A stretch of DNA of 64,000 nt from NCBI GenBank assembly GCA_947561715.1, contig OX387199.1:11289001-11353000 (forward strand). The letters run 5' to 3'. The position numbers and the translations under genes are program-made. Below are positions 60,501-64,000 of this stretch, one piece after another. The notes under the pieces were generated by a model. It worked only from the letters and a program-made list of their open reading frames with translations. It searched no databases and was not told the origin of the DNA. This DNA comes from Ascidia mentula (taxonomy: Eukaryota; Chordata; Ascidiacea; Phlebobranchia; Ascidiidae). Position 1 is the first letter of the stretch. Each line of letters opens with the position of its first letter.

Positions 60501-63500
60501 CTGCTTTAAATGCTCAAAATGCACTACATGAACGAAAAACATTACCTGGGGTATGTATAATTTAATATATTTTGATCGAAATGTTCCAGCAATACATTTT
60601 TTTGTTTAAAAGTGTTTGTATTTTTAAAATATTTTCTTTTTCAAGAGTTGCTGTTAACAAATGTATTTCGTTTGTCTAAAGATAATTTCGTTTGGTGGGT
60701 ATTACATATTTCGTGGTAAACTTGGTTGTAGCCCTCTGGCGCCACTCGGTGTTTGTTCTCTTGGCGTGCTTAAAGCGCCACCGTGCGACATAGTGTTTTA
60801 TGTTTAGTGATTCATTAGTTGAATTCGTTTTGGTATAAAATATATACCATCCCCATTCCTTTTGCAGTCATTTAAATGTAAAGTTGATCAATAACCAAAT
60901 ACTTCGTATTGATCAGTTCGCTATATATGTATGCACGTCTGCCTTCACAAACTTAGTTCGTACAACGTACACTTGTCAGCAAATTTAAAGGGAAATAAAA
61001 ATGGGATATATATTTCATGTTGATCGCAATGACGTAAGCTGGAGGTTCCCGACTGCGTACAAACCCATCGGCACACAGTGTTCAATAATTCACGAGCATT
61101 TCCAGAATCGCGCCTGTTGCTCTCTCGCTCCTCCAACATCTCCTGCACTCCTTGACTCCAGCCTTAATGCACATGTAAGGACCAGCTGCGCGAAGAGTCT
61201 TACAACGTCGTGCTGCAGCCGTCGTTTAATCACTCAAAAATAATTGCCGATCAATATCCGTTGCTCATGAATATTTGAAATGTCTTTCCCCTGCCGCCTT
61301 GCAGATCGATAGACAACCCGCCCCGCTTTTACTGCGTGCAGCACCAAAGCAGTTAGTTGTCGTTTGTAAACTACTGCCACGAAAGTTTGTCTCAGTCTGT
61401 CGAGTTAGTTTTGCAGAGTTAGTTTTATCACGGATTACGAATGGTTTTACCGCAAGTCTTTTATTGTCAAGAGGTATGACCTGAATCTTAACTTTGGTTT
61501 CATCGCAAGTTACTACCTGGAGTATTTGTAGTGAAACAATCCCTTAAACTTTGTTATTTATTTAGATGAACCACCCTTTGCAAGTAAAGCCTGCTGATAC
61601 GGTCAACAAAGGAGGTAAGTTATTTTTTGTGCCAATTTACGAAATATCAAAGGAAACGTTTTGTCCAGTGTAAAATTGTTCTATTGTCATCAATGGTCGC
61701 CTACCTGACCCTAATACGTTGGTTGGTTTTGTTTTGTTAGAAGATCGCAAGCTCTTCATTGGAATGTTGGGTAAACGTCAGACGGAGGAAGATGTTCAAA
61801 TCCTGTTTGAACCCTTCGGGAATATAGAAGAGTGCACAATATTAAGGTTAGCGAGGAGGAAAACTAGTTGGTCTCATACAACATATGTAATGAAAATTAC
61901 CAACATCCATAAAGTTCTGCTAATCATCAATAAAGTTTATCGTTTTGTTTACTTTCTGTACAAGGGTTTGTTGCAAAATTTGGTAAAAATAATACTTACC
62001 AGGTAAAAATCGCTCTACATTTGTTCTGAAATTAGTAGTTTACCTATTCATATTTCTGCTATAGAACTCCAGAAGGTCAAAGCAAGGGTTGTGCCTTTGT
62101 GAAACTTTCTTCAAATCAAGAAGCAAAAGCTGCTATCGATGCCCTTCACGGAAGCCAAACCATGCCTGTAAGTATTTATCCCCGAAGAACAATCTAAAGT
62201 TTAAATTGACAATTAAAGTTCCCTAACAGGGCATGAGGTTTCGTGACCTTTAGCACCACTAGCAGGATTTGCACGTCTCTTGAGTTTTCTGCTTAAATAA
62301 TATGGAATCTTTTAGTCGATTCGTAGACTAATTATGTTTGTTTTGTAGGGCGCATCTTCGAGTCTGGTGGTGAAGTTTGCTGATACGGATAAGGAACGCG
62401 CGATTCGCCGAATGCAACAAATGGCACAAACTTACGGACTCGTTAATCCGGTGCCACTCCAAGTTGGAACATACAGTCTCCCCTACCCACAAGTAATACT
62501 CCAGGCACTAAGTTTTTAATTGAAATTAAAATCGTTGTACAATCAGGGTTTACTGGTAAGCTTGAAAAAAGGTTATTTTGCCAACCCGTCTCCAATTTAA
62601 TTAGAAAAAGCCTCTTCTTCTGATTTTGTTCACTCAAGTCTGGGTGACGTCGTGTTGTAACACCCGACCTTTAAATTCATGAATTTTTAACAGACCGTCA
62701 TCCCAGCAGCAGCTGCAGGATGGAACTCGCTTGCCACTCCTCAACCAACCATAAACGGCCTTACTCCGGCTGCAGCTGTCTTGCCGTCACAAACAGGTAA
62801 CACTTTGCTTTCATTATTGAGATTCCTGTATTGTATGTAAGCAGGATAGTTTTAATGGGCGCTACTTTTTGTTTTTAATCTAAACTCGTTGTGAAGCATA
62901 ATAATGGCAATGCAGTCGAAACACACTACCCTGAGGAAGCCTTGTTGGATAACAGGCGAAACGTCGGTCAATAAAGTTACGTTTTTATTGTGCCAGAGGA
63001 ACAGACTATTAAATTACAATATGCCTGCAACGGAAACATTATATTTGTGAAACACACTGTTTTGAATAGTGGCGATGGGCCAAGAGTCTCAAATAGCATT
63101 TTTTTAGAATAGTGGTTTCCAACCTGGGATGGTAGGGGATCCATGAATAAGTACCATAGCAGCCTTAACATTCAAATTTACGAATGTTTGGTTCTTTTTC
63201 TGCTGGTTTCTCATTCAGTTGTTTTTTGTTCATTTTTAAACAAATTTCGGTTTTTAATATTTCCTGTAATTATCATGCTAAATGCATTCCGATACTTAAG
63301 ATATTGTACAACTTAGCTCACCTCGAGGACCTTAGGTAAATTTTAAGTAGGGGTCCACCAATTCAGAATTACAATAATCGTGTTGTATAAATAACGTTGC
63401 AAGCATTGTTGCGTGTAACTTTCGGAAATAGTAGATTTTACACACTTCTATAACGTTTAAAACATTCATGTTGTTTGTTGCAGTGTTGCATACAGGGCTG

Positions 63501-64000
63501 ACAAATCAACACGCTACTCAACTGTCAGGCATTCCCAGCACCCCACAAAGCCCCGTCGCGCCCCTAACGGCGGTTAGTGTCGTTCAGCCTACGTCATCGG
63601 CGTCTGTGGTCGGGTCAGCTCAAGAGGCAATGTACCAGGCCCAGACCTTCCCAGGTAGCCAGTCGCAATGTGGAGTGGCACAAAGTGTGAATGGGCATGC
63701 CACTAACCCCATGTGTAAGTGTGGTATTCACTATTGCTTGCTATATGTCTTATTCTGCATCTGCTTCGTTACTGTAGCTCATCAACCGCTTGCCTCTGCT
63801 TATTGTGTTTATCTATGCCCATAATTGTATATTTTCATTAACGCCACGAGAAATCATTACTTTGGGCGTTGCGTACGTGTTTCAACTATCCGTTCCTTTT
63901 TGCGATTTTATTTTTGTTGATAAAAAACGAACCAATCCTTTTTAGCTCAAACACCCCCTATCGTGGAGCTATCTCAACAATACCCTCAATCTCAACCATA
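57599..64000 (+). CDS. CELF: CELF/Bruno-like RNA-binding protein (CELF3-6 type), 3' end off window
   Basis: RRM protein controlling alternative splicing and mRNA translation, mostly neural in the CELF3-6 branch. Exons: 57599-57719, 57790-57876, 57938-58090, 60468-60550, 61566-61614, 61741-61846, 62065-62167, 62349-62492, 62694-62796, 63484-63714, and 63946 to the edge. They give 411 aa so far. A leader of about 70 residues precedes RRM1 (KLFIGQVP as RNP2, GCAFLTF as RNP1). RRM2 follows (KLFIGMLG and GCAFVKL), then the start of an Ala/Gln/Pro-rich linker. RRM3 must lie beyond 64000. [12 protein letters not shown] and [15 protein letters not shown] match the CELF3-6 group better than CELF1/2. 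The ATG at 57599 has A at -3 and G at +4 and sits one base after a TAG acceptor-like site, so an untranslated upstream exon is likely. From memory, the ascidian pan-neural marker ETR-1 is a gene of this group. Confidence 0.93.
58091..60467. other. Largest CELF intron in the window, with a CpG-richer core
   Basis: A 2.4 kb intron inside RRM1. About 58390-59150 is distinctly richer in G, C and CpG than the flanks and is open in several frames on both strands, but none resembles a known protein. It could be intronic control DNA or an alternative promoter region. The rest is AT-rich. Confidence 0.4.
62931..62965 (+). ncRNA. Hammerhead-ribozyme-like motif in a CELF intron
   Basis: CTGAGGA (allowed as CTGANGA), stem II GCCTTGTT/AACAGGC with one bulged base and loop GGAT, then GAAAC and GTC. 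Flanks ACC and GGT pair as stem I. AATAAAG follows at once, as in many retroelement tails. Confidence 0.5.
63109..63360 (+). mobile_element. hAT-like fragment in a CELF intron
   Basis: Begins TAGTGGTTTCCAACCTGGGA and ends near AGTAGGGGTCCACC. Resembles the remnant at 47095-47165. I did not find clean target-site duplications. Confidence 0.4.

Noticed and set aside
1-64000. CRISPR arrays, bacterial operons, phage or mitochondrial DNA
   Set aside because: No regularly spaced short direct repeats with unique spacers, all clear genes are spliced animal genes, and no organelle or phage genes were seen.

Overview
The window looks like about 64 kb of nuclear DNA from an invertebrate chordate. My best guess is a tunicate of the Ciona type: AT-rich DNA, many short GT-AG introns, animal and chordate gene families that stay close to vertebrate length, and many small DNA transposons. 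The species is inferred, not proven. I rebuilt exon chains by hand, joining phases across each splice site. Five chains are complete and land close to vertebrate protein lengths. A tandem pair of scavenger receptors is also complete, and one gene runs off the right edge.

Layout, left to right. (1) An animal lipoxygenase (+, 1608-5169, 14 exons, 674 aa) with all iron ligands. (2) A 1.7 kb repeat-rich gap holding a broken copy of an OGDH intron. (3) OSTC, an oligosaccharyltransferase subunit (+, 6904-7668, 149 aa). (4) The E1 subunit of mitochondrial 2-oxoglutarate dehydrogenase, OGDH (-, 8679-19372, 1024 or 1034 aa). (5) A transglutaminase (-, 21614-25877, 689 aa). (6) A small unrecognised reading frame (27679-27915) with CCAAT/TATA-like boxes and a hairpin on its stop codon. 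(7) Lysosomal alpha-mannosidase, MAN2B1 type (+, 28173-36037, 987 aa). (8) Two colinear CD36/SCARB-family receptors (+, 37338-40895 and 46154-51341, 534 aa each). A 3.5 kb piggyBac-like element between them carries a palindromic tRNA-like array. (9) A 6.3 kb gene-poor stretch with transposon relics. (10) A CELF3-6 type RNA-binding protein (+, from 57599), cut before its third RRM.

The strongest biology is alternative splicing. OGDH and the alpha-mannosidase each carry a tandemly duplicated exon that looks mutually exclusive. In OGDH the choice decides whether the DADLD motif linked to calcium sensing is present, and the reading frame forbids using both exons. In the mannosidase the two exons have the same length (174 bp) and swap a 58-residue piece of the catalytic domain.

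Other notable signals are hammerhead-ribozyme-like cores at three places, the 778-bp perfect inverted repeat of tRNA-like units flanked by a 13-bp direct repeat, patchy near-identity between the two receptor genes that suggests gene conversion, and a GC-AG intron in the transglutaminase.

The genes do not form a pathway or operon. Three of them (mannosidase and the two receptors) could share a lysosomal role, which is inference.
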